Below, one piece after another: positions 8,518 to 17,968 of a stretch of DNA of 64,000 bases; the first letter of the stretch is position 1, and each line of letters begins with the position of its first letter. This stretch comes from Colwellia sp. 75C3. Lineage in GTDB: Bacteria > Pseudomonadota > Gammaproteobacteria > Enterobacterales > Alteromonadaceae. The stretch is from contig NZ_PJAU01000055.1 in assembly GCF_002836255.1 (NCBI RefSeq), forward strand, positions 124,001 through 188,000, in the 5' to 3' direction. The translations under genes were made by a program, and so were the position numbers. The notes under the pieces are model-generated. The model was not told the origin of the DNA and made no database searches. It saw nothing but the letters and a program-made list of their open reading frames with translations.

Positions 8518-9843
8518 ATGACGAAGAAAAACAAACCAAATAGCAACGCACTGTTTAAAAGAGCCGTTAATAATATGCCGTTAGGTGTAGCGGATAGCTA
8601 TCGTTACTGGGGTGAAGAAAACACCGTATTTTTAAGTAGCATGAAAGGTTGTACTATTACTGATTGCGACGAGCAGACTTTTGTCGATTTTCGCCTAGCT
8701 TATGGCCCTATTATTTTAGGTTATCGTGATGAGCGAGTTGATAACGAAGTGATTAACGCGATTACTCAGGTTGGCACAATTTCTGGCTTTTCGACTGGCC
8801 TTGATTCTGATGTAGTTGAGTTAGTGAAATCACTTTGTCCTAATATCGATAAAATGCGCTTCTCTAATTCAGGCACCGAAGCTGTTATTGGTGCAGTGCG
8901 TACGGCACGTGGTTTTACTAAACGTAACAAGATTGTTGTTGTGGAAGGTGGTTTCCATGGTTTGCATGATGAAGTTATGTGGAAATCAGATGTTGATAAC
9001 TGGGATGTTAACACGCAAGAAGACCCTGAAATCGTACCTTTTGGTGGCGGCATTCCAACAAGTACTCGCGAACATCAAGTCAGCGTACCACTGAATGATT
9101 GTGATGCCATAGATGCTGTTTTTGCAAAGTATGGCGATGATATTGCCGCTATATTAATAGAACCTATTATGGGCAACTGTGGCTCTATTGCCTCAACTCA
9201 AGCTTATATGCAAAAATTACGAGACGTTTGTGATAGCAAAGGCTCGTTGTTGATCATGGATGAAGTGAAAACTGGTTTTCGTGTTGCTAAAGGTGGCGCA
9301 CAATCACTGTATGGAATTTTTGCCGATTTAACCACTTATGCTAAAGCTATGGGCAATGGTTACCCTGTTGCTGCTTTTGGCGGGCGAGCGGAAGTAATGG
9401 ACACTATATCTTTTGATAAAGATGGCGTTACTCACGGCGGGACTTATACTGCCAATATGGTTGCTTTAAGTGCAGCAAAAGCGACGTTAACCGTGCTTAA
9501 AGAAACCGATGCTCTTGAAACTATTGCCAGTGTAGGTCAAAAAATTCAGACATTGCTTTCGCGTGTTTTTACACAATTTGGCGTTGAGCATTGTTTTGCA
9601 GGCCCTGATGCAATGTTTGGAGTACACTTTGGTAGTAAAGTACCGCAGAATTATCGTGACTGGAAACAAACCAACAGTGACCTTTACACGCAATTCGCCC
9701 TTAACTTAATCGACAATGGTGTAATGTTAGAGCCAGATTCACGTGAACCTTGGTTTATCTGTGAAGCTCACCAAACAGTTGATCTTAATTGGTTAGAGAA
9801 AATTGCTGAGCAATCAATGGCTGATGCTATTAACGCAAAGTAA
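8518..9843 (+). CDS. Class III PLP-dependent aminotransferase (glutamate-1-semialdehyde aminomutase-like)
   Basis: This 441-residue cytosolic fold-type I PLP enzyme is related to glutamate-1-semialdehyde 2,1-aminomutase. Visible motifs are the phosphate-binding turn FSNSGTEAVIGAVRTARGFT, the HGLHDE loop, the cofactor Asp in LLIMDEVKTGFRVAKGG and the Schiff-base Lys in TYAKAMGNGYPVAAFGG. It is unlikely to be the housekeeping HemL: the N-terminus and C-terminal region differ, and it is linked to a MarR regulator and transport genes rather than to tetrapyrrole genes. It more likely transaminates a small amine or amino acid, perhaps in osmolyte or amine catabolism. An upstream AGATGGAGA provides the ribosome binding site. 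Confidence 0.8.
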   Translation: MTKKNKPNSNALFKRAVNNMPLGVADSYRYWGEENTVFLSSMKGCTITDCDEQTFVDFRLAYGPIILGYRDERVDNEVINAITQVGTISGFSTGLDSDVVELVKSLCPNIDKMRFSNSGTEAVIGAVRTARGFTKRNKIVVVEGGFHGLHDEVMWKSDVDNWDVNTQEDPEIVPFGGGIPTSTREHQVSVPLNDCDAIDAVFAKYGDDIAAILIEPIMGNCGSIASTQAYMQKLRDVCDSKGSLLIMDEVKTGFRVAKGGAQSLYGIFADLTTYAKAMGNGYPVAAFGGRAEVMDTISFDKDGVTHGGTYTANMVALSAAKATLTVLKETDALETIASVGQKIQTLLSRVFTQFGVEHCFAGPDAMFGVHFGSKVPQNYRDWKQTNSDLYTQFALNLIDNGVMLEPDSREPWFICEAHQTVDLNWLEKIAEQSMADAINAK

Positions 9844-9890
9844 GTAAAGCAATAATCTACGTCTATGTAGTTAATTCAGATTGTTATTAA

Positions 9891-9922
9891 CTTGAATCCA
9901 ACGTTGTCCAGTTGGATTCAAG
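9891..9922. terminator. Hairpin between convergent genes
   Basis: CTTGAATCCAAC (9891-9902) and GTTGGATTCAAG (9911-9922) form a perfect 12-bp stem with an 8-base loop between the aminotransferase (plus) and the TPR-sulfotransferase (minus). It lacks a strong T-run on either side. A bidirectional terminator is the simplest reading. Confidence 0.55.
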
Positions 9923-9929
9923 CAATAGC

Positions 9930-11915
9930 TCAGTCTATGTTTACTATCTCTTTCAATGGCGCTAAATACTGTTCAAAGTGTCGCCATTGTTCGGTGGCAC
10001 TTTTATAAATGGGTTGACGAACTTGCTCTGAACTTGGCGTTTTAATATTGCGCTGCGTTTTATGAAAATCAAGACATGATTGCTCAAATTCCAAACCACA
10101 AAAATCAAGCATTCTTCGTACTTGTCTTTCCAAGTCATCAACGACATCTTCATGATTAACGGTTAAAACATAACCCGGTAAAACCTTATCCCAATGCGCC
10201 ATTAACTTTAGATAAGCTTGGTAATAACGACCAATGTCTTCAAGGTTGTAGCTAAAATATTGTCCTTCAGCAAATAACTGCTTAAAACCACTAAAACAAC
10301 AAGCCATTGGTGATCGCCTTGCATCAATAATCTTAGCATTAGGCAGTATTAAACGTATCAAGCCAATGTGAATGAAGTTATTGGGCATTTTATCTATAAA
10401 TAATGGTGCTTGTTCTCGGTATACTTGAGTTTCATCAATAAACTGTTGGCCAAAACGTTTAAAATAATCAGGATTGATTTCACCTAAATTTTTGGGGTAT
10501 TGACCTTCTTTATTATTTTGGCCTCGTAATCGTGCGGCTAAACCCAAAATATTATGCAGTTCCATCGTGCCATCAACCTGACTGTGAGAGGCAAGTATTT
10601 GTTCGAGTAAAGTTGAGCCTGCTCGAGGCAGACCGACAATAAAAATAGGATCAGCTGAATTAAGTCCTAAATTTCCACGTACTTCAAATAATTCACGAGT
10701 GCAGTAGCTAATTTGTTCTGTGATCTGTTGTTCTATTTTATTGATGTCAAAGCCATTATGAGCATGCTGTAATGTATTTCCCTGTTGATAAGATTGAAAG
10801 GCTTGCTGATACTCTTTCCTGTCTTCAAAGGCTTTACCTGTAGCAAAATGTAGCTGAACTTTATCGACTAACGCTAAGTCTTTATCCCCTTGCTGCACTT
10901 GCATTTTTTCAATTTCCTCATCGCTAAAACGATAGGTTTTAGTATTAGCTAAACTCCAAAAGGCATCACCAAAACTAGGACTTATTTGATAGGCTTTCTG
11001 ATAAGCTGCAACCGCTTGCGCTATGTCACCTTTAGTTTTAAGTGCATGTCCTAGCTGTAAATGGAAACCAGCAATTTGGCTATCTTTTGTTATGGCTTGC
11101 TCAAATAAAATAATGGCTTGGTCTATTTCTCCTAAGCCGGTTAAGACATTGGCTTTGGCTACTTTAAAGCTTAGATTTTCGGGTTGTTCAACAAGTAATC
11201 TGTCAACCTGCAGTTCTGCTGCTTTGTATTTACCTAAACGGATAAGCAGATTGAGATACAAGGAGCGTGCATGAACATGGTTAGGCGATAATTCAAGGGC
11301 GCTGGCAAGTAAAAATTCAGCATCGTCATAAATTTTTAGCTCAATACCTATTTCAGCGAGTAAACACATGCCATCGACATGGCGTTTATTATTTTGTAAA
11401 AAGTGCCGACAAATTTGTTCAGCCTTTAATAATTTACCTTCATGCATTAACTCAGTTACAGCCAGTAGAGCAGGAGGTAATTTCTTTAGTTTAGCTAATT
11501 GGTTTGCACATTTTTGCACATCAACCATTTGCTGTTGATCTCGATAAAGTTCAATGAGCTCTTGCCAACTAGCGACTAAGATAGGGTTGAGTGCTACGGC
11601 TTTTTCAAAGCATATTTTAGCCTGATTAGATTGCTGTAAAGCAAGGTTAATATAGCCATGTTCTTGATTCGCTCGGCTGTGTGATTCATCAAGTTTAAGT
11701 AATGCATTAATACTGATTAAGGCGCTGGAAAACTCTTTACCATAACGTTGAGCAATAGCGATGAGATACCACAATTGAATTTGAACTTGCTGATCTGTTG
11801 TTTGTGCTTGCAGTTGTTTACTTAATTTAATAGCGTCATTGAATTTTGCCTGTTGGATCAATTGTTGAATAGATTTTAATTGGTTTTCAATTGAAGAGGG
11901 GGATGTTTTTTCCAA
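9930..11915 (-). CDS. TPR-repeat protein with C-terminal sulfotransferase domain
   Basis: This 661-residue protein has an N-terminal array of tetratricopeptide repeats (about residues 1-340; for example AGFHLQLGHALKTKGDIAQA). A PAPS-dependent sulfotransferase domain fills roughly 420-650. The 5'-phosphosulfate loop is visible as IFIVGLPRAGSTLLEQIL, and the 3'-phosphate-binding stretch as IDARRSPMACCFSGFKQLF. Such fusions occur in marine proteobacteria; acceptor substrates are mostly unknown, but sulfation of a glycan or peptide is plausible. No signal peptide is seen. The start is TTG, supported by GGAG eight bases upstream. It follows a TonB receptor on the same strand but a terminator hairpin lies between them, so it may be transcribed separately. 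Confidence 0.85.
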   Translation of the reverse strand: MEKTSPSSIENQLKSIQQLIQQAKFNDAIKLSKQLQAQTTDQQVQIQLWYLIAIAQRYGKEFSSALISINALLKLDESHSRANQEHGYINLALQQSNQAKICFEKAVALNPILVASWQELIELYRDQQQMVDVQKCANQLAKLKKLPPALLAVTELMHEGKLLKAEQICRHFLQNNKRHVDGMCLLAEIGIELKIYDDAEFLLASALELSPNHVHARSLYLNLLIRLGKYKAAELQVDRLLVEQPENLSFKVAKANVLTGLGEIDQAIILFEQAITKDSQIAGFHLQLGHALKTKGDIAQAVAAYQKAYQISPSFGDAFWSLANTKTYRFSDEEIEKMQVQQGDKDLALVDKVQLHFATGKAFEDRKEYQQAFQSYQQGNTLQHAHNGFDINKIEQQITEQISYCTRELFEVRGNLGLNSADPIFIVGLPRAGSTLLEQILASHSQVDGTMELHNILGLAARLRGQNNKEGQYPKNLGEINPDYFKRFGQQFIDETQVYREQAPLFIDKMPNNFIHIGLIRLILPNAKIIDARRSPMACCFSGFKQLFAEGQYFSYNLEDIGRYYQAYLKLMAHWDKVLPGYVLTVNHEDVVDDLERQVRRMLDFCGLEFEQSCLDFHKTQRNIKTPSSEQVRQPIYKSATEQWRHFEQYLAPLKEIVNID

Positions 11916-11980
11916 TGATTTATCTCCATAGACGATTAGCGTATTTTTTGTAATACCTACTTTTAGTTACCTTATCAATA

Positions 11981-12014
11981 AAAAGCCGCTTGATACAAAT
12001 ATCAAACGGCTTTA
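11981..12014 (-). terminator. Intrinsic terminator of the TonB receptor gene
   Basis: AAAAGCCGCTTGATA (11981-11995) pairs with TATCAAACGGCTTTA (12000-12014) in a stem of about 14 bp with one mismatch. On the minus strand a T-rich run follows. It lies 34 bases past the TonB receptor stop. Confidence 0.75.
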
Positions 12015-12048
12015 TTAAATTTTTAAGGCGTTAGTGATTTACTAAGAC

Positions 12049-14700
12049 TTAATACATGTCATAAGAGAATCTAAAACCGATGGTGCGAGGTCTGTTAGAA
12101 ACAACTTTTGGCGTATACTGTTGCGTATCTATATACAGTATTGCACTTTCATTAGTTAGGTTATCGATGAAAATTTCAGCTTTCCATTCATCGTTAGTCA
12201 CGCCAAAGCTTACATTGGCCAGAATATAACTATCTTGTATATAACGACCACCCGCGAAGGCTTCTCCGTTACGGTCTTGATAATTGACACCTTTATAGTC
12301 GTCTGATTCTTTTTGAATACTTAAACCTGAGCCAGTACCATAAATTAAATTGGTGGCATCTTCTATCATATAAGCATCCATGGTCATACCTGCAAGTCTG
12401 TCTCCGGTATAACTTATTGAACCATTAATATAACCGGTCATATCTTTATCAATTGGATAGAAATATTGCGCTTGTAAATTACCGGAAAACTCAGCTGAAT
12501 ACGGTAATCTGGCTCCTGCTGACGGTGCAATACCATCAAGCTGATCATTCACTGAGGTTAGCTCGCTATCTATAAAGCTAAAAGCACCGGAAATGATTAA
12601 GTTGTCAGTTGCTACCCAGGTAAAGTCACCATCAATACCTCTAATTTCAGCATCACCAACATTATCAGTAAACACCAAGAAACTGATATTGGTTGGATCA
12701 TATCGAGAGGTTTGCAGATCAGATATTTTTGAATAATACGCGGTAGCATTAAAGCGCAATGTTTGATCAAATAATGTTGATTTGAAACCTAATTCTACGT
12801 TATCTAAGCTATCCGTGGTTGAGTACACAGGAATACGGAAACCTTCAAAAGCGCCTTCTTGGATTTTCGCGGCACCACCACCTACTCGATTGGTAACCGG
12901 TGGTCTAAAACCTTCTGAATATGAGGTGAATAACATCATGTTGTCAGTAACTTGCCAATCAATTGATGCTTTGATAATCGTATCATCTACCGTTAATTTA
13001 CCATTATTATCAAGCAAGCTAGTTTCTAATTGACCACTGGCAATAGCTGCTTTATATTTTTCCGCGTCTTCGGCACCAAAAAACTCAGTTAATGCCGCAT
13101 CGCTACCGTCACCAAATGCTCGCAATCTACCACTAACATCGTCACCTGTAGTCGCTCCTTTATAAATGTCATCAATTTGATACCAACGAGCACCAAAACT
13201 TGCCGTCACTGTGTCAGTTATATCAAATTCAAACTGACCAAAAACGGCGATTTGATCTATGGTGTGGCTAACATCATTGACGAAGCTCACTTCAGAAGGA
13301 AAGGGTCCGCCATTACTATTAATACCTTCATTACCTGCAAGGGTTCTTGCTAGATCAGGAAATTTCTCAGTATTGGCTATTTTAAATTGGCCAACGGTAG
13401 ATAATTCTTGCGAGTCATAAAATACTCCGGCTGTTACACGCCAGCGATTTTCAGCCGAGGTATTGAGTCGAAATTCATGAGTCATGCGTGATGAACTCGT
13501 TGCTTCTTTATAAAACTTAGTTGGGTCAAGACATTCTTGGTCTGCTTCAGGTATACCAGAATAGTTACAAACATAATAAGCAGAAAATGAACCACCATTG
13601 GTATAACCGGTATAATCAATGGTTGAATTGATATCCCGATCAAGATAACCACCGGTATAAACAATATCGAGATGTTCAAGTCGTCCTGCTAATGTCCAAG
13701 TAGTTAAGCCAAAATCATCATTGTTGTTTTCTGGGGTAAAACGGTTAGTTGATGACTCCCCCTCAAGGTTTGGATCATAAGAAAACACACCTTCGGTATC
13801 AAGAGACTGTTGAGTATGTTGTACTAAAAGATCCCATTCACTGTTGATTATATAAGCTAAGCCAAAGCGTGCTCCGGCATAATCAGCGGTGTTAAAATTA
13901 TCTTCTACTAACGCATGATTCTGTGGCGCGGTAATGGAAACATTTTCTGGGTTTGTTAAGGCACCACCGGAAATTCGGCTAATAACTTCAGCACTACCAC
14001 TGTAACCACCTTCACCAGGGACATTTAATATATTATCTATCCAACCGCCTTGATGATCATTGTAGGCGGTAACACGTACGGCAAGCGAATCAGATAAAGA
14101 CATGTTGAAATAAGCTTCAACAGAATTACTCATGTCACCGCCGGTTGTAGAACTAGTGCTAGTATCAAAACCTGCGGAAAAACCATCATGATTGGGCTTG
14201 TTAGTTATTAAGCGGACCGTGCCTGATTGAGAGCTAGCACCAAAAAGTGTGCCTTGTGGTCCTGGTAATACTTCAATACGTTCAACATCAGTCGCGTAAA
14301 TATCTAAATTACGCCCTTGCATTGATACAGGTTGCTCATCTAAATAAAAAGCAACTGAGGGTTGAAGTGCTTGAACTGATGAAACAGAAATGTTGGTTTG
14401 CGTTGTTGCCGCGCCACGAATATATATTTCATTTTGGCCAGGGCCAGTACCCTGAAAAACAACGTTAGGTAAAAACTCGACATACTGGTCAAAATTAGAA
14501 ACGCCAAGAGTTTCTAAGTTATCACCTGTTATTGCAGTGACGGTAACAGGAACTTCTTGAATGGATTCTGTCCGTTTAGTGGCGGTAACTTCAATGACTT
14601 CGACAGTTGCTCTATCCAGCTTTTTTTCTTCTTCAGCATAGAGTGAGCCTGATGCCGCTATGGCTGTTAATACAGCGCAATGCAGTTTAGTGAGCTTCAT
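12049..14700 (-). CDS. TonB-dependent outer-membrane receptor (FecA/FhuA-like)
   Basis: This 883-residue receptor begins with a signal peptide (MKLTKLHCAVLTAIAASG...YA). A TonB-box-like EVIEVTATKR is at about residues 34-43. The plug domain contains QEVPVTVTAITGDNLE, IYIRGAATTQ and the typical VERIEVLPGPQGTLFGASS. The rest is a 22-strand barrel rich in aromatic and Asp/Asn residues, ending in the family's C-terminal motif RPRTIGFRFSYDMY. It imports a ligand energised by TonB-ExbBD. The ligand is not evident; such receptors next to sulfotransferase or sulfatase genes may handle complex organics. The ribosome binding site AGGGATC precedes ATG. It is divergent from betT across a 237-base AT-rich region. 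Confidence 0.92.
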   Translation of the reverse strand: MKLTKLHCAVLTAIAASGSLYAEEEKKLDRATVEVIEVTATKRTESIQEVPVTVTAITGDNLETLGVSNFDQYVEFLPNVVFQGTGPGQNEIYIRGAATTQTNISVSSVQALQPSVAFYLDEQPVSMQGRNLDIYATDVERIEVLPGPQGTLFGASSQSGTVRLITNKPNHDGFSAGFDTSTSSTTGGDMSNSVEAYFNMSLSDSLAVRVTAYNDHQGGWIDNILNVPGEGGYSGSAEVISRISGGALTNPENVSITAPQNHALVEDNFNTADYAGARFGLAYIINSEWDLLVQHTQQSLDTEGVFSYDPNLEGESSTNRFTPENNNDDFGLTTWTLAGRLEHLDIVYTGGYLDRDINSTIDYTGYTNGGSFSAYYVCNYSGIPEADQECLDPTKFYKEATSSSRMTHEFRLNTSAENRWRVTAGVFYDSQELSTVGQFKIANTEKFPDLARTLAGNEGINSNGGPFPSEVSFVNDVSHTIDQIAVFGQFEFDITDTVTASFGARWYQIDDIYKGATTGDDVSGRLRAFGDGSDAALTEFFGAEDAEKYKAAIASGQLETSLLDNNGKLTVDDTIIKASIDWQVTDNMMLFTSYSEGFRPPVTNRVGGGAAKIQEGAFEGFRIPVYSTTDSLDNVELGFKSTLFDQTLRFNATAYYSKISDLQTSRYDPTNISFLVFTDNVGDAEIRGIDGDFTWVATDNLIISGAFSFIDSELTSVNDQLDGIAPSAGARLPYSAEFSGNLQAQYFYPIDKDMTGYINGSISYTGDRLAGMTMDAYMIEDATNLIYGTGSGLSIQKESDDYKGVNYQDRNGEAFAGGRYIQDSYILANVSFGVTNDEWKAEIFIDNLTNESAILYIDTQQYTPKVVSNRPRTIGFRFSYDMY

Positions 14701-14724
14701 GTTAATGATCCCTTTGTTTTATAA

Positions 14725-14747
14725 TTATATTTATATTTATATTTATT
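14725..14747. repeat. Short TTATAT tandem repeat in the divergent promoter region
   Basis: About four consecutive copies of a TTATAT-like hexamer lie just upstream of the TonB receptor start, between it and betT. A low-complexity tract of this kind can vary in length and alter promoter spacing. No promoter element could be assigned firmly. Confidence 0.4.
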
Positions 14748-14937
14748 TACATTTTAATTAATACTATTAGTGCTCTAACTATTTTTATCCTTCGTTATAG
14801 CGTAGCAACACATCTGTTTTTTATCAAAATCTTAATAAATATCGGGGGTTATCGAAGAAATTATCTGAATGTGCTATTATTTACGTCATTATTTCAGCCA
14901 ATATAATATCAATTGAAATTAAATTTAGGGGAACGTT

Positions 14938-16887
14938 TTGTCTTTATCGGTTAAGAGTCAATTAAATAAAAAGGTATTCTTTGGTGCCTCATCCATTATT
15001 ATTGCGCTTTTACTTTATACCGCCGCTTTACCCAAACAGGCTCAGGCTTTGTTTAGCGTTGTTCAGGCGGGTATTATTGAAAATGGTAGCTGGTTTTATG
15101 TGCTTACCGTCGCGTTTATCTTCTTTTTTGTTATTTTCTTAGGCGTCTCTCGTTATGGCGAAATCCGTTTAGGGCCAGACCATTCAACCCCCGATTATTC
15201 ATTAGCCTCTTGGATTTCGATGTTATTTGCTGCAGGCATGGGCATCGGATTAATGTTCTTTGGTGTGGCAGAGCCTTTGATGCACTATTTATCACCACCA
15301 ACAGCACAAACAGGTACAGTTGAAGCAGTTCAAGAAGCGATGAAGATGACTTTTTTCCACTGGGGACTTCATGCTTGGGCTATTTATGCCATTGTTGCTC
15401 TGGTATTAGCGTATTTTAGTTACCGCCATAATTTACCGCTGACTTTACGTTCTGCTTTATATCCACTTATTGGCGACAGAATTTATCAATGGCCAGGGCA
15501 TTTAGTCGATGTTTTTGCGGTAGTAAGTACCGTTTTTGGTGTCGCGACTTCACTTGGTTTAGGTGCCTCTCAAGTTAATGCAGGTTTTGGCTACTTGTTC
15601 GGCATTGACGTTTCTACCACCAATCAAATAATTATTATGTGTGTAATTACTTCATTGGCGGTTATATCTGTTGCGACTGGTTTGGATAAGGGCATTAAAA
15701 TATTATCTGAAACCAATATGGTGCTAGCTATTATCTTATTAGTATTGATTTTTGTGCTTGGCCCAACGGTATTTTTATTGCAGGCATACTTGCAAAATAT
15801 TGGTGATTATTTAGCTGATATAGTCCATAACACTTTTAACTTATTTGCTTACAAGAAGACCGAATGGATAGGAGGCTGGACCATATTTTATTGGGGCTGG
15901 TGGCTTGCGTGGGCACCTTTTGTTGGTTTATTTATTGCTAGGATTTCTCGTGGCCGCACTATTAGAGAATTCATCATAGGGGTAATGTTGATACCGACAG
16001 TATTCACTTTATTTTGGATGACTATTTTTGGTAATAGTGCCATTGATTTAGTGCATAACCAAGGCGTTGTTGCGCTAGGTGATATGGTAAGTAAAGACTC
16101 ATCAGTGGCATTATTTGTCTTTCTTGAAAATTTCCCATTAAGCACATTACTGTCATTTTTTAGCGTATTAATGATAGTGATATTTTTTGTCACATCGTGT
16201 GATTCTGGCGCTATGGTGGTTGACATGCTTTGTTCACACGGCAGAAATGATACACCGTTATGGCAACGTGTTTATTGGGCGGTTGGTATTGGTATTGTTG
16301 CGGCGGTATTGCTGTTGGTGGGTGGGCTTAGTGCACTACAAACCATGACTATTGCCAGTGCTTTGCCGTTTACTATTGTATTATTGCTCGCCATTGCTGG
16401 TCTAATTAAAGCCTTGAAGGTTGAAGGCTTTAAACAAGAAAGTCAGTTAATAACAGCTATACCTCATTCGGGCTCTGAAAATAATGATAGTTGGCAAATT
16501 CGATTAAAGAACGTGGTAGATTTTCCAAACAAGAGCAATGTTAATAAATTTATTAGCCAGATCGTTGCACCAGCACTTGATTCAGTAGCTAAAGAGCTCA
16601 GAGAAAATCAAATTAATGTAGAAATTTCTGATAAAAATGGCCTGAGTTTAATTGTCGACCATGGCGATGATCAAGCATTTGTTTATAGAATACTTGCTCG
16701 AAAATATTCTCAACCTGATTATGTCAATGAAGAAAGTGATGATGAGCAAAGTTATTATCGAGCAGAAGTTCACTTGGTTGAAGGTGGACAGGATTATGAC
16801 ATTATGGGTTGGTCGAAAACTGCTGTGATCAATAATATTATTGATCAATACCACAAACATCTGCACTTCTTACATTTGTTACGTTAA
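14938..16887 (+). CDS. betT: BetT-type BCCT transporter for choline or betaine
   Basis: This 649-residue, 12-helix transporter has full BCCT signatures: the Gly-rich SMLFAAGMGIGLMFFGVAEP at about residues 98-117, the Trp-rich TIFYWGWWLAWAPFVGLFIA, and RISRGRTIREFIIGVMLIPT. A C-terminal cytosolic domain of about 150 residues resembles that of E. coli BetT (LVEGGQDYDIMGWSKTAVI and the closing HLHFLHL). This domain responds to osmotic stress in BetT. High-affinity choline uptake would feed betA and betB about 10 kb upstream. The start is TTG with AGGGGAA six bases before it. A stem-loop follows the gene. Choline versus betaine specificity is not decided by sequence reading alone. Confidence 0.88.
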   Translation: MSLSVKSQLNKKVFFGASSIIIALLLYTAALPKQAQALFSVVQAGIIENGSWFYVLTVAFIFFFVIFLGVSRYGEIRLGPDHSTPDYSLASWISMLFAAGMGIGLMFFGVAEPLMHYLSPPTAQTGTVEAVQEAMKMTFFHWGLHAWAIYAIVALVLAYFSYRHNLPLTLRSALYPLIGDRIYQWPGHLVDVFAVVSTVFGVATSLGLGASQVNAGFGYLFGIDVSTTNQIIIMCVITSLAVISVATGLDKGIKILSETNMVLAIILLVLIFVLGPTVFLLQAYLQNIGDYLADIVHNTFNLFAYKKTEWIGGWTIFYWGWWLAWAPFVGLFIARISRGRTIREFIIGVMLIPTVFTLFWMTIFGNSAIDLVHNQGVVALGDMVSKDSSVALFVFLENFPLSTLLSFFSVLMIVIFFVTSCDSGAMVVDMLCSHGRNDTPLWQRVYWAVGIGIVAAVLLLVGGLSALQTMTIASALPFTIVLLLAIAGLIKALKVEGFKQESQLITAIPHSGSENNDSWQIRLKNVVDFPNKSNVNKFISQIVAPALDSVAKELRENQINVEISDKNGLSLIVDHGDDQAFVYRILARKYSQPDYVNEESDDEQSYYRAEVHLVEGGQDYDIMGWSKTAVINNIIDQYHKHLHFLHLLR

Positions 16888-16896
16888 TGCTTAAAG

Positions 16897-16933
16897 GCGA
16901 CAGTTTTATTGGTATCCCTGATAAGACTGTCGC
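16897..16933 (+). terminator. Stem-loop after betT
   Basis: GCGACAGTTTTAT and ATAAGACTGTCGC form a stem of about 12 bp with one G-U pair, ten bases past the betT stop. The T-run after it is weak, so it is a probable rather than certain terminator. Confidence 0.55.
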
Positions 16934-17019
16934 TCATAATATTGTGTTCTACTAATGCCTTATCTCTACTTTAGCTACATCCAGACTGTCTTGAGGCCGT
17001 CACGTTCTAAGTTCTTGAT

Positions 17020-17083
17020 GTTTACGCACGCTTACAAACGCTTACGTGTGCTTACCCCTATTGGTATAAAATTTTTGGATAAT
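17020..17083 (+). promoter_or_regulatory. Phased GTTTAC/GCTTAC direct repeats before the response-regulator gene
   Basis: Four near-identical hexamers start at exactly 10-base steps: GTTTAC at 17020, then GCTTAC at 17030, 17040 and 17050. A TATAAA (17065-17070) or GATAAT (17078-17083) downstream could be the -10 box, placing the last repeats over the -35 region. This is the arrangement used by OmpR/PhoB-family activators, which bind direct repeats on one helix face. The same hexamer recurs in phase before the protease gene. Assigning it to the regulator encoded just downstream is inference. The remaining bases of this 395-base gap show a TATTGGTA direct repeat (about 17059 and 17088) and nothing else I can name. 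Confidence 0.65.
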
Positions 17084-17281
17084 ATCTATTGGTAATAAGA
17101 GCTGATTGAGTATTTCCTTGTCAAATATTTTCTCATCCTAAATCCCACGGTATATAGTCGTCTAATCAGTCGACGTAAGTAAAAATGGTAGTGAATATAA
17201 AAACAAGGTATTAATAGTGTAATGCTTTGGTCTCAATTGTTAAAACATATAAGTAATAAGCTAATAGTCACAGGAAATATG

Positions 17282-17968
17282 ATGGAAAAGACAAAAGTTC
17301 TTATTGTCGAAGATGATGCAGAAATATCGCGTTTAATGGCGATGTATCTAGAAATAGAGGGCTTCGATACACGAGTTATTGATGATGGTTTGGCTGCGAT
17401 AGCCGCGATAGAAAATTATTTACCCGATTTGATTATATTAGATTTAATGCTGCCCGGTTTGTCAGGGGTAGAGATATGTAAGCAAGCTAGGGCATTTTAT
17501 CAAGGGCCTATACTTGTATTAACTGCGTGTAACGATGATGTCAGTGAAGTTAGTCTACTTAAATTAGGTGCAGATGATTTCTTAACGAAACCGTTAAAAC
17601 CTCATGTACTGGTTGCTAGAATAGAAGCGTTAATGCGTAGAATAAAACCTCAGCAAAGTATGCCGGGTAAAAAGAAACATAGCAGGCTCGATATAGATGC
17701 TGAAAGTCAAAAGGTAAGCTTTGATGGGAACGAGTTAAGCTTAACGGGAGCCGAATATGAAATGCTGATTGTGTTGGAGAACAATATTGGTATTCCTGTT
17801 TCCAGAGACGATTGTTGTCAGGCGTTAAGAGGTATTGAACATGACTTTAATGACAGATCAATTGATATGCGTATCAGTGGTTTAAGAAAAAAAATTCAAG
17901 ATGATCAAATGCCGTATAAAATCATCACTACAGTAAGAAACAAAGGTTATATGTTATTAAATGGCTAG
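17282..17968 (+). CDS. OmpR-family response regulator (RstA-like)
   Basis: A receiver domain (residues 1-115 from this start; VLIVEDDAEIS acidic pocket, phosphoacceptor Asp in DLIILDLMLPG, Lys in DDFLTKPLKP) is joined to a winged-helix DNA-binding domain ending in DMRISGLRKKIQ...VRNKGYMLL. The RGIEHDFNDRSIDMRIS stretch resembles RstA-type regulators. I place the start at 17282, with AGGA at 17272-17275 six bases upstream. ATG at 17279 is also possible. The longer frame from 17222 adds a poorly conserved N-terminus. The stop overlaps the kinase start by 8 bases, so the two are translationally coupled. Four phased GCTTAC-type repeats upstream suggest autoregulation. Confidence 0.88.
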   Translation: MEKTKVLIVEDDAEISRLMAMYLEIEGFDTRVIDDGLAAIAAIENYLPDLIILDLMLPGLSGVEICKQARAFYQGPILVLTACNDDVSEVSLLKLGADDFLTKPLKPHVLVARIEALMRRIKPQQSMPGKKKHSRLDIDAESQKVSFDGNELSLTGAEYEMLIVLENNIGIPVSRDDCCQALRGIEHDFNDRSIDMRISGLRKKIQDDQMPYKIITTVRNKGYMLLNG

